A DNA stretch of 19,180 bases from Nitrospirae bacterium GWC2_56_14 (GTDB lineage: Bacteria > Nitrospirota > UBA9217): contig MHDY01000175.1 in NCBI GenBank assembly GCA_001803705.1, positions 1 through 19,180 on the forward strand, in the 5' to 3' direction. The stretch's first letter is position 1. The number at the start of each line of letters is the position of its first letter. Positions 5,343 to 12,974 of this stretch are shown here, in pieces. The notes below the pieces were generated by a model that saw only the letters and a list, made by a program, of their open reading frames with translations, searched no databases and was not told the DNA's origin. The position numbers and the translations under genes are program-made.

Positions 5343-8300
5343 CTACTCGTGGCCGACCGCCTTTTTTCGCGCCTGGAATATATGAAGCGTGTTGAGCTTC
5401 CGCTGGAGCTGGTCCATGTACAGATACACCACCGGAGTGACATAGAGGGTCAGGGTTTGCGAAAAAAGGAGTCCCCCGACCACGGCAAGGCCGAGCGGGC
5501 GGCGTGATTCAGCTCCCGCTCCGAACCCGAGAGCGATGGGCAGCGTGCCCAGAAGCGCGGCCATGGTGGTCATCATGATGGGGCGAAACCGGATGGCGCA
5601 GGCTTTTACTATGGCATCGTAAGGCGTTGCCGCTTCCCTGCGCTGCGCATCGAGGGCGAAGTCGATCATCATGATGCCGTTCTTTTTTACGAGCCCCACG
5701 AGCAGGATCACGCCCACGAAAGCATAGACGTTCAGGTCGGACCCGAAGAGGAGGAGCGTCACCAGCGCTCCGAAGCCCGCGAAGGGCAGCGCCGACAGGA
5801 TCGTGAGCGGATGGATGAAGCTTTCATACAGAATGCCGAGCACGATGTAGATCACGAGCGTTGCGGCAAGCAGCAGCATGCCCAGCCCCCGCATGGATTC
5901 CTCAAACGCCTGCGCCGTGCCCTGGAAGCTGGTGCTGACCGACGCCGGGAGTGTGTCCCGGGCGGCCTTGTTCACGGCTTCCACAGCGGTCCCGAGCGAC
6001 ACGCCGGGCCGGGTGTTGAACGAGAGCGTGACCGCAGGAAGCTGGCCCAGGTGGTTCACCGACAGGGGGCCCACGCTCTGGGAAAGTTTTGCCACGGTCC
6101 TGAGCGGGACAAGCTGATCGCCTGAAGAGCGAATGTACAACAGCGAGAGCGAAGCCGGGTCCTGCTGGTACTCCGGCTCCAGTTCCATCAGGACCCGGTA
6201 CTGGTTGTTCGGGGCGTAAATAGTCGTGATCTGCTGATTGCTGTAAGCGGCCTGGAGCGCTGTCTGGAACTGCGTGGCGGTGATGCCGAGGGCTGACGCT
6301 TTATCGCGGTCGATCTCCACGTTCACCTGGGGATTCTTGATCAGCAGGTCGCTCGTCACGTCCTGCAGCATCGGCGATTCACGCAGCTTTGCCTCAAGCT
6401 TCGGGGCATTCTCGTAGAGCTCGTCGATGTCGGGGCTCTGAAGCGTGAACTGGTAGAGGCTCTTGGTGATCGTCCCGCCCAGGCGCACCGGCGGGGGATT
6501 CTGCGGAAACGCCATGATCCCCGGGACCTGCGCGAGTTTTGGCCTGAGCTGCTGGATCACCTGGTCCACGTGCAGTTTGCGTTCGGAACGCGGTTTGAGC
6601 CGGATGAACATCCGGCCCTGGTTTCCCGAACCACTGGGGCCGCCCGCGCCCGCTGCTGACATAAAGGCATCCACGCTCGGGTCCTTCAGCACGACAGCGG
6701 CCACGGCCTGCTGGTGTTGTTTCATGGACTCGAACGAGGTGCCTTGTGCGGTTTCCGTGACAATGACCATTTGGCCGGTGTCCTCGCTCGGGAGAAATCC
6801 CTGCGGCATATACCAGAACAGGAATCCCGTCGCGAGAAGAACGACGCCTGAGACGAGCATGGTGATCAGCCGATGCCGGAGCACGGAGGTCAGGGTTCGT
6901 TCATAAAAATTCAACATGCCTGTAAAGAAGCGCTCCGAAGCCTGATACAGTTTACCGTGCTGCTCCTGTCCGTGAGGCCGGACGAAACGGCTGGTGAGCA
7001 TGGGGATTAGCGTCAGGGCGACAAAACCGGAAATCAGGATCGACATGCCGATGGTGACCGCGAACTCGTGCAGCAGCCTTCCCATGATGCCGCCCATGAA
7101 AAACACGGGAATGAAGACCGCCACGAGCGAGATGGTCATGGACAGGATGGTGAACCCGATCTCCTTGGACCCTTTGAGCGCGGCCTCCATGACGGGCTCG
7201 CCCATCTCTATATGCCGGATGATGTTCTCGAGCATCACGATGGCGTCGTCCACCACGAACCCGACGGACAGCGTGAGCGCCAGGAGCGACATGTTGTCCA
7301 TGCTGAAATCGAGGACATACATGACGGCAAAGGTGCCGACAATGGACATGGGAAGCGCCAGGCTCGGGATGATAGTTGCTGAAAGATTGCGGAGGAACAG
7401 GAAGATCACGAGCACAACCAGGCAGACCGTCAGTATCAGGGTGAACTGCACGTCATGCACGGAATTACGAATGGATTCCGACCGGTCGAACAGGACATTG
7501 AGGTTTACCGCAGCGGGCATCTGCCGGCGAAACGTGGGCAAGAGCTCCTTGATGGATTCAACCACCTCTACGGTGTTCGTGCCGGGTTGGCGCTGGATCG
7601 CCAGGACGATGGCCCGGGTATCCTTGTACCAGCTCGCGACCTTGTTATTCTCCACGCTGTCGATCACGCTGCCCAGCTCCTGGAGCCGCACGGGCGCGCC
7701 GCCGCGATAGGCCACGATGACCGGACGGTATGCCGCAGCGTCCAGGAGCTGGCCTGTTGACTGTATGGTGAACGCCTGGTTTGCGCCTTCCAGCGTGCCG
7801 GTGGGAAGGTTCACGTTCGCGCGTGAGACCGCGCTCGCCACCTCGTCGATCCCGATCCCTTTGCTTGCCAGGGAGCGGGGATTGAGCTGAACGCGAACGG
7901 CGTACTTCTGTGATCCGTAGACCTGGACCTGGGCAACGCCGCTCACCATGGAAATCCGCTGGGAAATAATGGTCTGCGCGTAATCGTCCACTGCGGAGAG
8001 CGGCAGGGTGGGAGAACTGAGGGCGAGGTAAAGCACCGGCGAGTCGGCCGGATTTACTTTGCGGAACGACGGCGGGCTCGGCATGTCCTCGGGCAGCTGA
8101 CGCGCCGCGGAAGCAATGGCCGACTGGACGTCCTGGGCCGCGGCATCGATGTCGCGGCTTAAGTCGAATACGATCGTGATCCGGGTGCTTCCCTGACCGT
8201 TGGTCGAGGTCATGGAATCGATGCCCGCGATGGTCGAGAACTGCTTCTCCAGCGGCGTGGCCACGGCAGAGGCCATGGTCTCGGGGGAAGCGCCGGGCAC

Positions 8301-8450
8301 GCTGGCCGTTACCTGGATCGTGGGGAAGTCCACGTTCGGCAGGTCCGAGACCGGCAGGAGCCGGTATCCCGCGATGCCCGCGAACAGGATCGAGACCATG
8401 ACGAGCGTGGTCATGACGGGGCGGCGTATGGAAAGTTCGGAAATGTTCAT
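5343..8450 (-). CDS. RND multidrug efflux pump, inner-membrane transporter (AcrB/MdtB type)
   Basis: A 1035-residue hydrophobe/amphiphile efflux-1 family pump, full length. It shows the RND plan: helix 1 near the N-terminus (PVMTTLVMVSILFAGIAG), a large periplasmic loop, a helix bundle (about 335-545), a second periplasmic loop and a second bundle (about 855-1012). Proton-relay residues are present: D401-D402 in GFVVDDAIVMLENI, K923 in VGLVKKNGIMMIDF and R956 in RFRPIMMTT. The pump uses proton influx to drive periplasmic substrates into a tripartite channel. Sequence style is closer to MdtB/MdtC-like pumps than to AcrB. The preceding gene encodes its adaptor, and a TolC-like protein is in the same operon. 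No strong Shine-Dalgarno precedes the ATG (AAAGA only). The substrate is not predictable. Confidence 0.95.
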   Translation of the reverse strand: MNISELSIRRPVMTTLVMVSILFAGIAGYRLLPVSDLPNVDFPTIQVTASVPGASPETMASAVATPLEKQFSTIAGIDSMTSTNGQGSTRITIVFDLSRDIDAAAQDVQSAIASAARQLPEDMPSPPSFRKVNPADSPVLYLALSSPTLPLSAVDDYAQTIISQRISMVSGVAQVQVYGSQKYAVRVQLNPRSLASKGIGIDEVASAVSRANVNLPTGTLEGANQAFTIQSTGQLLDAAAYRPVIVAYRGGAPVRLQELGSVIDSVENNKVASWYKDTRAIVLAIQRQPGTNTVEVVESIKELLPTFRRQMPAAVNLNVLFDRSESIRNSVHDVQFTLILTVCLVVLVIFLFLRNLSATIIPSLALPMSIVGTFAVMYVLDFSMDNMSLLALTLSVGFVVDDAIVMLENIIRHIEMGEPVMEAALKGSKEIGFTILSMTISLVAVFIPVFFMGGIMGRLLHEFAVTIGMSILISGFVALTLIPMLTSRFVRPHGQEQHGKLYQASERFFTGMLNFYERTLTSVLRHRLITMLVSGVVLLATGFLFWYMPQGFLPSEDTGQMVIVTETAQGTSFESMKQHQQAVAAVVLKDPSVDAFMSAAGAGGPSGSGNQGRMFIRLKPRSERKLHVDQVIQQLRPKLAQVPGIMAFPQNPPPVRLGGTITKSLYQFTLQSPDIDELYENAPKLEAKLRESPMLQDVTSDLLIKNPQVNVEIDRDKASALGITATQFQTALQAAYSNQQITTIYAPNNQYRVLMELEPEYQQDPASLSLLYIRSSGDQLVPLRTVAKLSQSVGPLSVNHLGQLPAVTLSFNTRPGVSLGTAVEAVNKAARDTLPASVSTSFQGTAQAFEESMRGLGMLLLAATLVIYIVLGILYESFIHPLTILSALPFAGFGALVTLLLFGSDLNVYAFVGVILLVGLVKKNGIMMIDFALDAQRREAATPYDAIVKACAIRFRPIMMTTMAALLGTLPIALGFGAGAESRRPLGLAVVGGLLFSQTLTLYVTPVVYLYMDQLQRKLNTLHIFQARKKAVGHE

Positions 8451-8465
8451 AAAATAAATCTTTCA

Positions 8466-8617
8466 CCACGGAGGCACGGAGTCACGGAGAAAACAATAAA
8501 GATTGGTCAAAAGATTCGAGAGCAAGAGGTTCTTGCTGGTTTTTTACGGAAAATTACTTTGGTTTGGAGTTCTGAGCTTTCGGTTCTTCTTTGCTCCGTG
8601 TCTCCGTGCCTCCGTGG
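8466..8617. repeat. Inverted arms of 8-nt tandem units (element D)
   Basis: The left arm at 8466-8489 is CCACGGAGG-CACGGAGT-CACGGAG. The right arm at 8594-8617 is its inverse with 23 of 24 positions matching. The arms are about 100 nt apart. The right arm lies inside the 3' end of the RND adaptor gene and is translated. The left arm lies just before the RND pump gene. Confidence 0.85.
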
Positions 8618-9831
8618 TTCAAATTTTCCGATTTGGATTCCTGCTTGCCAGTTTCCTGTTTCTCGTTCTTGATTTCCACCTTCGCCCCCGGCACCAGCCG
8701 GAGCTGTCCGTCGGTCACGACCATCTCTCCTGCGGTCATGCCCTTTTCGATGATGGTCCAGGTCTGGTAGTTCCTGCCGGGAGTGACGACCCGGAGGTCC
8801 GCGGTCATGTCCTCTTTGATCACATAAACGTACTGGCCCTGCTGGCCTGTCTGTACGGCCTGCGAAGGCACGATGATCCGGTCCCGCTCCGTGGTCAGCG
8901 TCAGGATGACGTCCACGAACTGTCCCGGCCAGAGCCGCTTGTCGAGGTTCTTGAAGGTCCCTTTGAGCTTGATGGTCCCCGTGGTCCTGTCCACGGCATT
9001 GTCGATAAAGGTGAGCTCTCCCCGGACGGGCTTTTCATCGCCGGGGATGATCGCCTCGACCTGGAGTTCGCCCCGCGCGGTATATTTTTTTATGTCCGCC
9101 AGGTTCTGCTCCGGCAGGGAAAAGGCGACATAGATCGGCACGATCTGGTTGATGGTCGTCAGCGCGAGATCGTTTGCTTTGATGACGTTGCCCGCATTGA
9201 TCAGCACGCTTCCGGCGCGGCCGTTGATGGGCGACTTGATGGTGCAGTAGGACAGCTGGAGCCTGCTGTTCTCGACCGCGGCCCGGTCCGCGTCGACCAC
9301 GGCGGCCAGTGCGTCGGCATTGGCACGGATCTGGTCGTACTGGTCCTTGGCAACGTAGTCTTTCTGCATCAGGATGGCGTACCGCTTGGCCTGCTCCTCG
9401 GCATTTTTTGCCTGCGCCAGGTCGCGCGCGAGGTTCGCTTCGGCCTGTCTGAGGGCGGACGCATACGGGGCGGGATCTATTTTGAACAGCAGCGAGTCTT
9501 TGGCAACATCCTGTCCTTCCCGAAAGTAAACGCCCTCCACTGCTCCGCCGACCAGGGCCCTGATGGATACGGCATTAAAGGGTTCGACGTTTCCGATGGT
9601 CTTGAGCTGCAGCGGAAGGTTCTTCCGGTCGGCGCGTTCGGCCACGACGGGCACGGTCTTCGGCGGAGGCTGTTTTCCCTTGGAACAGGCGGACGATGCA
9701 GCCACGGCAAGGAGCGCCAGCAGGAGTATGGACCATCTGGAGCATAAGATATTGACACTGATAACGGCTGATTCAGTATAATTAGCTCGAGACGGGTTCT
9801 GCCTTGTCAGTTGCTTATTTGTTGAAATCAT
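8554..9831 (-). CDS. RND efflux periplasmic adaptor (membrane fusion) protein, MdtA/AcrA-like
   Basis: A 425-residue adaptor for the RND pump encoded next. After a hydrophobic segment (about 34-46) comes SSAC with a possible acylated Cys49, so it is probably a lipoprotein, although the lipobox lacks the usual Leu. The lipoyl half IRALVGGAVEGVYFREGQDV, an alpha-helical hairpin, the second lipoyl half IKSPINGRAGSVLINAGNVI and the beta-barrel segment LWPGQFVDVILTL follow in order. The tail beyond about residue 390 is polar, and part of it (NHGGTETRS) is encoded by one arm of element D. The start is uncertain: I prefer the ATG at 9831, since the alternative TTG at 9858 has no ribosome binding site. 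The unusually long N-terminal region before the hydrophobic segment is odd. Confidence 0.9.
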   Translation of the reverse strand: MISTNKQLTRQNPSRANYTESAVISVNILCSRWSILLLALLAVAASSACSKGKQPPPKTVPVVAERADRKNLPLQLKTIGNVEPFNAVSIRALVGGAVEGVYFREGQDVAKDSLLFKIDPAPYASALRQAEANLARDLAQAKNAEEQAKRYAILMQKDYVAKDQYDQIRANADALAAVVDADRAAVENSRLQLSYCTIKSPINGRAGSVLINAGNVIKANDLALTTINQIVPIYVAFSLPEQNLADIKKYTARGELQVEAIIPGDEKPVRGELTFIDNAVDRTTGTIKLKGTFKNLDKRLWPGQFVDVILTLTTERDRIIVPSQAVQTGQQGQYVYVIKEDMTADLRVVTPGRNYQTWTIIEKGMTAGEMVVTDGQLRLVPGAKVEIKNEKQETGKQESKSENLNHGGTETRSKEEPKAQNSKPK

Positions 9832-9914
9832 ATTCTTGTCCGCCTTGATCAGTGTCAAAAAGAATTAAGTTTCATGCCCACACTATTTCCAATGCTATTC
9901 TCGCAGGAAGCCTG

Positions 9915-11312
9915 CTACCGCGCCCCCATGGCCTGCTCGATGCTGGCCTGCGCGATCTTGTAGCTGTAAAGCGCGTTCGTGTACGAGGCCTGGGCGTTGC
10001 TGTACGCCGCGAACGCATCGGTGACCTCGATGGGACTGCCGACGCCCGCTGCATAGCGGCCGTTCGCGAGGTCCAGGTTCTCCTGGGCCTGCTGCACGGC
10101 GAGCTCCGCGGTGGCGATGCTGTCGTTCGCCTGCTGCAGGTTCAGGTAGGCCGATTGTATGTCGAGCAGCACCTGCTGCCGCAGGGTCTCTTCATTCGCT
10201 TTCAGCACGTACAGGTTCGACTTGGCTTCCGCGACCTGGTGCGAGGTCAGAAAACCGCTGAACAGGGGGACGGTCAGGACCACGCCGGCGCTCCAGCCAT
10301 GATCAAGCGAAGAGTCCAGTTCCTGGCCGGACCTGCCATAGGTCGCGCTTCCATTCAGTTCCGGATAGTGGCCGGTGCGGGCAAGGCCGACGGACTCCTG
10401 CGCGGCCTCGCGTTTTGCCACGAGCGCCTTCAGGTCGGGCCGGTTATCATAGGCGCGATTCAGCGCGTCGTCGAAAGTGATCTCGAACTTATGGACCGCC
10501 AGGTCGTCCTCGATCGTATACTCCGGAGCGTGAGGCATGCCCATGGCATTGTTCAGGACGATCCAGGAGATCTTCACGGCGTTCTCGGCCCTGATCAGGT
10601 TCAGCCGGGCGTTGCTCAGGTCGACCTCGGCCTTGGTCACGTCGATCTTTGCCTTGGTGCCGACCTCATAGAAGCCCTTTGCCTGGTCGAGGTGCTGCTG
10701 GAACTGTTTCACGATGTCGGCGGTCACGTCACGGCTGCGCCGGGACTGCAGGACGTTGTAGTACGCCTGCTTCACGTTGAAAATGACCTGGTCCGATGTG
10801 GTGTTGAGGTCAAAGCGCGACGCCTGGAGATTGTATTTCGAGATGTTGACCTGGGACGAGGTTTTGCCGAAGTCGATCAGGTTCTGGCTGACCGTCACGC
10901 TGCCGCTGTACTGGTCATAGTTGTTCTGCCGCAGGAAGGTCCCGGTGGGTGTCGATTGCATGGGGCTGATCCTGGTGTACCCGGCCTGCGCCGAGACCTG
11001 CGGGTAGTAGTTCGCCCGTGCCTCGCCGACCCGGCTTCGGTTGATATCCACGGTGCCGGTGGCCGCGACGATCTGCGGGTTCTTTTTGAGCGCGATCGCG
11101 ATGCTCCGTTCGAGGGTGATCATTTCTCCCGGCAGGATCTGTCCGGCATCAAGAGCGGTCTTTTTTTCAGATTCCCGGACTTGCGCGGGTTTTTCCTGTT
11201 GGTCAGCCGGCGGAACCGCCTCTTCTGTACGGGCGGGCGCGCCGAAGAGGAGCAGTGCGGACAGCGCGACCACGGGGGAGATCAGTGGGCTGAAATCGTA
11301 TTTTTTTCGCAT
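9915..11312 (-). CDS. TolC-family outer-membrane efflux channel
   Basis: A 465-residue outer-membrane efflux protein, the exit duct for tripartite pumps. A signal peptide with cleavage near residue 27 (GAPA-RTEE) precedes the mature protein. Two repeats of the OEP type are visible. The first begins near ITLERSIAIALKKNPQIVAA and contains YPQVSAQAGYTRI. The second begins near ITFDDALNRAYDNRPDLKAL and contains YPELNGSATYG. Long Ala/Gln-rich helices such as NLQQANDSIATAELAVQQAQENLDLA would form the periplasmic tunnel (cited in part: ELAVQQAQENL). It follows the TetR gene by 24 nt and precedes the RND adaptor by 83 nt. As the only channel gene in an operon with two pumps, it may serve both. Confidence 0.93.
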   Translation of the reverse strand: MRKKYDFSPLISPVVALSALLLFGAPARTEEAVPPADQQEKPAQVRESEKKTALDAGQILPGEMITLERSIAIALKKNPQIVAATGTVDINRSRVGEARANYYPQVSAQAGYTRISPMQSTPTGTFLRQNNYDQYSGSVTVSQNLIDFGKTSSQVNISKYNLQASRFDLNTTSDQVIFNVKQAYYNVLQSRRSRDVTADIVKQFQQHLDQAKGFYEVGTKAKIDVTKAEVDLSNARLNLIRAENAVKISWIVLNNAMGMPHAPEYTIEDDLAVHKFEITFDDALNRAYDNRPDLKALVAKREAAQESVGLARTGHYPELNGSATYGRSGQELDSSLDHGWSAGVVLTVPLFSGFLTSHQVAEAKSNLYVLKANEETLRQQVLLDIQSAYLNLQQANDSIATAELAVQQAQENLDLANGRYAAGVGSPIEVTDAFAAYSNAQASYTNALYSYKIAQASIEQAMGAR

Positions 11313-11336
11313 AACGCTCTCCTGTGCATGCTTTCG

Positions 11337-11936
11337 TTACGTGTTGTTATTCACGGTCCCGGACATGAAGATGTCGATCATCTCGCGGACCTGCTTTTCC
11401 ATGATGGACTTTTTCATGCCGGTCGACTGCATGATCTCCTCGGACCGGAAATAGGAAAAAAGGACCCACAGGAACATCTTGGCCGTCATAGCGGGCGATA
11501 TGTTCTTTCGCAGCATGCCCTGTCGCTGCAGGCCCTCAAAATAGGCCGCCATGGTGGTCCGCATCTCCAGAATAAACTTATTATACACCTCCCTGATATT
11601 CTCAGGGTAGGTCGTGTACTCGGAGTACATGATCTTGACCATGGCCTTCCGCTCTTTCAGGGTCAGCAGAAAATGCGTGGCAATGAGCTCCAGCGCTTCC
11701 CTGCTGGAGAGGCCGTCCAGTTCGGGGATGAGTTCCTTCAGCCGCGGAAGAAAGGTATAGCTGCCGAGCAGCTCTTTAAAAAGCTTCTCTTTTGAGCCGA
11801 AATGCCGGAACAGGGTGAGCTCGGTCACGCCCGCCTGCTGCGCGATCTCGCGCGTGGTGGCGCCCATATAGCCCTTTTCGGAGATCAGCTTGAGCGTGGC
11901 TTCGAGCAATCGTTTTTTGGTGTCGGTTTTTTTCAT
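11337..11936 (-). CDS. TetR-family transcriptional regulator of the efflux operon
   Basis: A 199-residue TetR-type regulator. The N-terminal helix-turn-helix lies at about 27-46 (TTREIAQQAGVTELTLFRHF), followed by GSKEKLF, which is typical of the family. The C-terminal three-quarters is a helical ligand-binding and dimerisation domain. It is the first gene of the operon and would repress it until a pump substrate binds. A perfect palindrome over its own promoter is the probable operator. I chose the ATG at 11936. An upstream GTG at 11948 falls before the predicted transcription start and has no ribosome binding site. No Shine-Dalgarno precedes the ATG either, so initiation may be nearly leaderless. 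Confidence 0.92.
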   Translation of the reverse strand: MKKTDTKKRLLEATLKLISEKGYMGATTREIAQQAGVTELTLFRHFGSKEKLFKELLGSYTFLPRLKELIPELDGLSSREALELIATHFLLTLKERKAMVKIMYSEYTTYPENIREVYNKFILEMRTTMAAYFEGLQRQGMLRKNISPAMTAKMFLWVLFSYFRSEEIMQSTGMKKSIMEKQVREMIDIFMSGTVNNNT

Positions 11937-11954
11937 GTAAGCAGGCACTTACAT
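11935..11954. promoter_or_regulatory. Perfect palindrome, probable TetR operator
   Basis: ATGTAAG-CAGGCA-CTTACAT has perfect 7-bp arms around a 6-bp spacer, a common geometry for TetR-family operators. It overlaps the predicted -10 element and the regulator's start codon, so binding should block transcription of the whole efflux operon. No second copy was noticed upstream of the other pump genes. Confidence 0.7.
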
Positions 11955-11979
11955 TAGCGCAGGCAGGCAATAAAAGCAA
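11951..11979 (-). promoter_or_regulatory. Candidate promoter of the efflux operon
   Basis: On the minus strand, TTGCTT (11979-11974) lies 17 nt before TAATGT (11956-11951). Both boxes are imperfect. The placement over the operator palindrome and directly before the regulator gene is what supports it. The predicted start is about 8 nt before the ATG at 11936. Confidence 0.45.
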
Positions 11980-12111
11980 GCCCTTTTTGCGGTTCGCGCG
12001 GGCCGGGCCGCACGTCATTAATAATCAGTACTGCTGCGGTTGCAGAATAGGACATCAACAGTTAGACCCCGAGAGGAGGATAAGGTTGCATGCAGTGAAC
12101 CGGGAAGTTAT

Positions 12112-12195
12112 GAAGGTAAGAGGTTAAGAAGGGAAGAGGGAAAGAGTGTAGGCGTTTGACCCTAACATCCTACGTTCTTACCCTCTTTCCCTCAG
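12112..12195. repeat. Inverted purine-rich arms (element E), possible terminator after the LemA gene
   Basis: The left arm at about 12112-12152 is a run of 7-8-nt units (GGTAAGA, GGTTAAGA, AGGGAAGA, GGGAAAGA) ending in GTGTAGG. The right arm at 12169-12195 starts CCTACGTTCTTACCC and is its approximate inverse. It begins 17 nt past the stop of the LemA gene and could terminate that transcript. The remainder of 11980-12111 holds nothing I can assign. Confidence 0.6.
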
Positions 12196-12212
12196 CTTGT
12201 GAGAACGGCGTG

Positions 12213-12791
12213 CTACTGGAATTTCACCTGGGGCGCTTCTTTTTCAGCAACCGGCACCTCGTAGTAGGCTGCTTCGCCCACGCCGGCCAGCGATGCAAAG
12301 AACCTTCCGAAGACGGTCCTGCGGTAGGTGTTCAAAGCATTGACGTCGTCGTTGTAGCGCTTCCGTTCCACGGCGATCCTGTTCTCGGTGCCTTCCAGGC
12401 TGTCCTGCAGTTTCAGGAAGCCCTCGTTCGCCTTCAACTGCGGATAATTCTCCTGCAGAACGAGGAGGCGCGACAACAGACCGTCGAGCTGCTGCGAGGC
12501 TGCTATCTTGCCTTGCGGCGTGGGCGCCTGGAAATATTTTGTCCGCGCATTAGCGAGGTTCTCGAACAGTTCCTTTTCGTGTTTGGCGTAGCCCTTAACG
12601 GTCTCGACCAGGTTGGGGATCAGGTCGTAGCGCCGCTTCAGTTGGTTGTCGACCTGCGCCCATTGGGTCTTCACCTGCTGGTCCATGGTCACGACGTGGT
12701 TATACTGGCCTACGCCGTACATGACCGTGCCGATGGCGACCACCGCGATGACGCCGAGAATGATCAGCAATACTTTTACTCCGTTGCTCAT
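12213..12791 (-). CDS. LemA family protein
   Basis: A 192-residue LemA-type membrane protein. An N-terminal transmembrane helix (about 5-26) is followed by the family hallmark: YNHVVTMDQQVKTQWAQVDN, then the RRYDLIPNLVETVKGYAKHE block. Long helices continue to LNTYRRTVFGRFFASLAG, so nearly the whole soluble part is helical. The biochemical role of LemA proteins is not established. They are often encoded beside TPM-domain proteins, as here. The ATG at 12791 is preferred over one at 12803 because GGAGG lies 5-6 nt before it and would otherwise be inside the coding region. It is the last gene of a three-gene minus-strand group. A 168-bp gap with inverted element F separates it from the TPM gene. 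Confidence 0.93.
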   Translation of the reverse strand: MSNGVKVLLIILGVIAVVAIGTVMYGVGQYNHVVTMDQQVKTQWAQVDNQLKRRYDLIPNLVETVKGYAKHEKELFENLANARTKYFQAPTPQGKIAASQQLDGLLSRLLVLQENYPQLKANEGFLKLQDSLEGTENRIAVERKRYNDDVNALNTYRRTVFGRFFASLAGVGEAAYYEVPVAEKEAPQVKFQ

Positions 12792-12841
12792 GGTAACCTC
12801 CATTTAATATTATCTTGATCCGGATAAGCCGGAACCAAATT

Positions 12842-12945
12842 TGCCACGAAGACACGAAGGCACGAAGGGAGGCCTGAGTGTCTTTGGGGTTTAATTAATG
12901 CAGTAATTTTCAAGACGTTCTTTGTGTCTTAGTGCCTTCGTGGCA
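12842..12945. repeat. Inverted arms of 8-nt tandem units (element F)
   Basis: The left arm at 12842-12868 is TGCCACGAAGA-CACGAAGG-CACGAAG. The right arm at 12919-12945 is its inverse with about 22 of 27 positions matching. The arms are separated by 50 nt in the gap between the TPM and LemA genes. The unit CACGAAGN is related in form, though not identical, to CACGGAGN of element D. Confidence 0.8.
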
Positions 12946-12974
12946 GGACTATTATTCTTTTTTTTATATCTATT

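Noticed and set aside
8503..9747. Plus-strand open frame (414 codons) opposite the RND adaptor
   Set aside because: It is antisense to a clear adaptor gene, with no motif, and starts inside repeat element D.
9833..9858. TTGACA at 9858-9853 as a promoter for the RND adaptor
   Set aside because: No good -10 box lies at 16-18 nt; the nearest TATGAT is 20 nt away and includes the start codon.
9852..11795. Long plus-strand open frame (647 codons) opposite the TolC-family gene
   Set aside because: It is antisense to a well-supported gene, its translation is low-complexity in composition (Val, Leu, Gly, Arg, His rich), and it has no recognisable domain. It is a by-product of high GC at third codon positions.
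12842..12945. Elements A-F as a CRISPR array or IS terminal repeats
   Set aside because: There are no regularly spaced identical repeats with unique spacers, and no transposase or target-site duplication is visible at any element.
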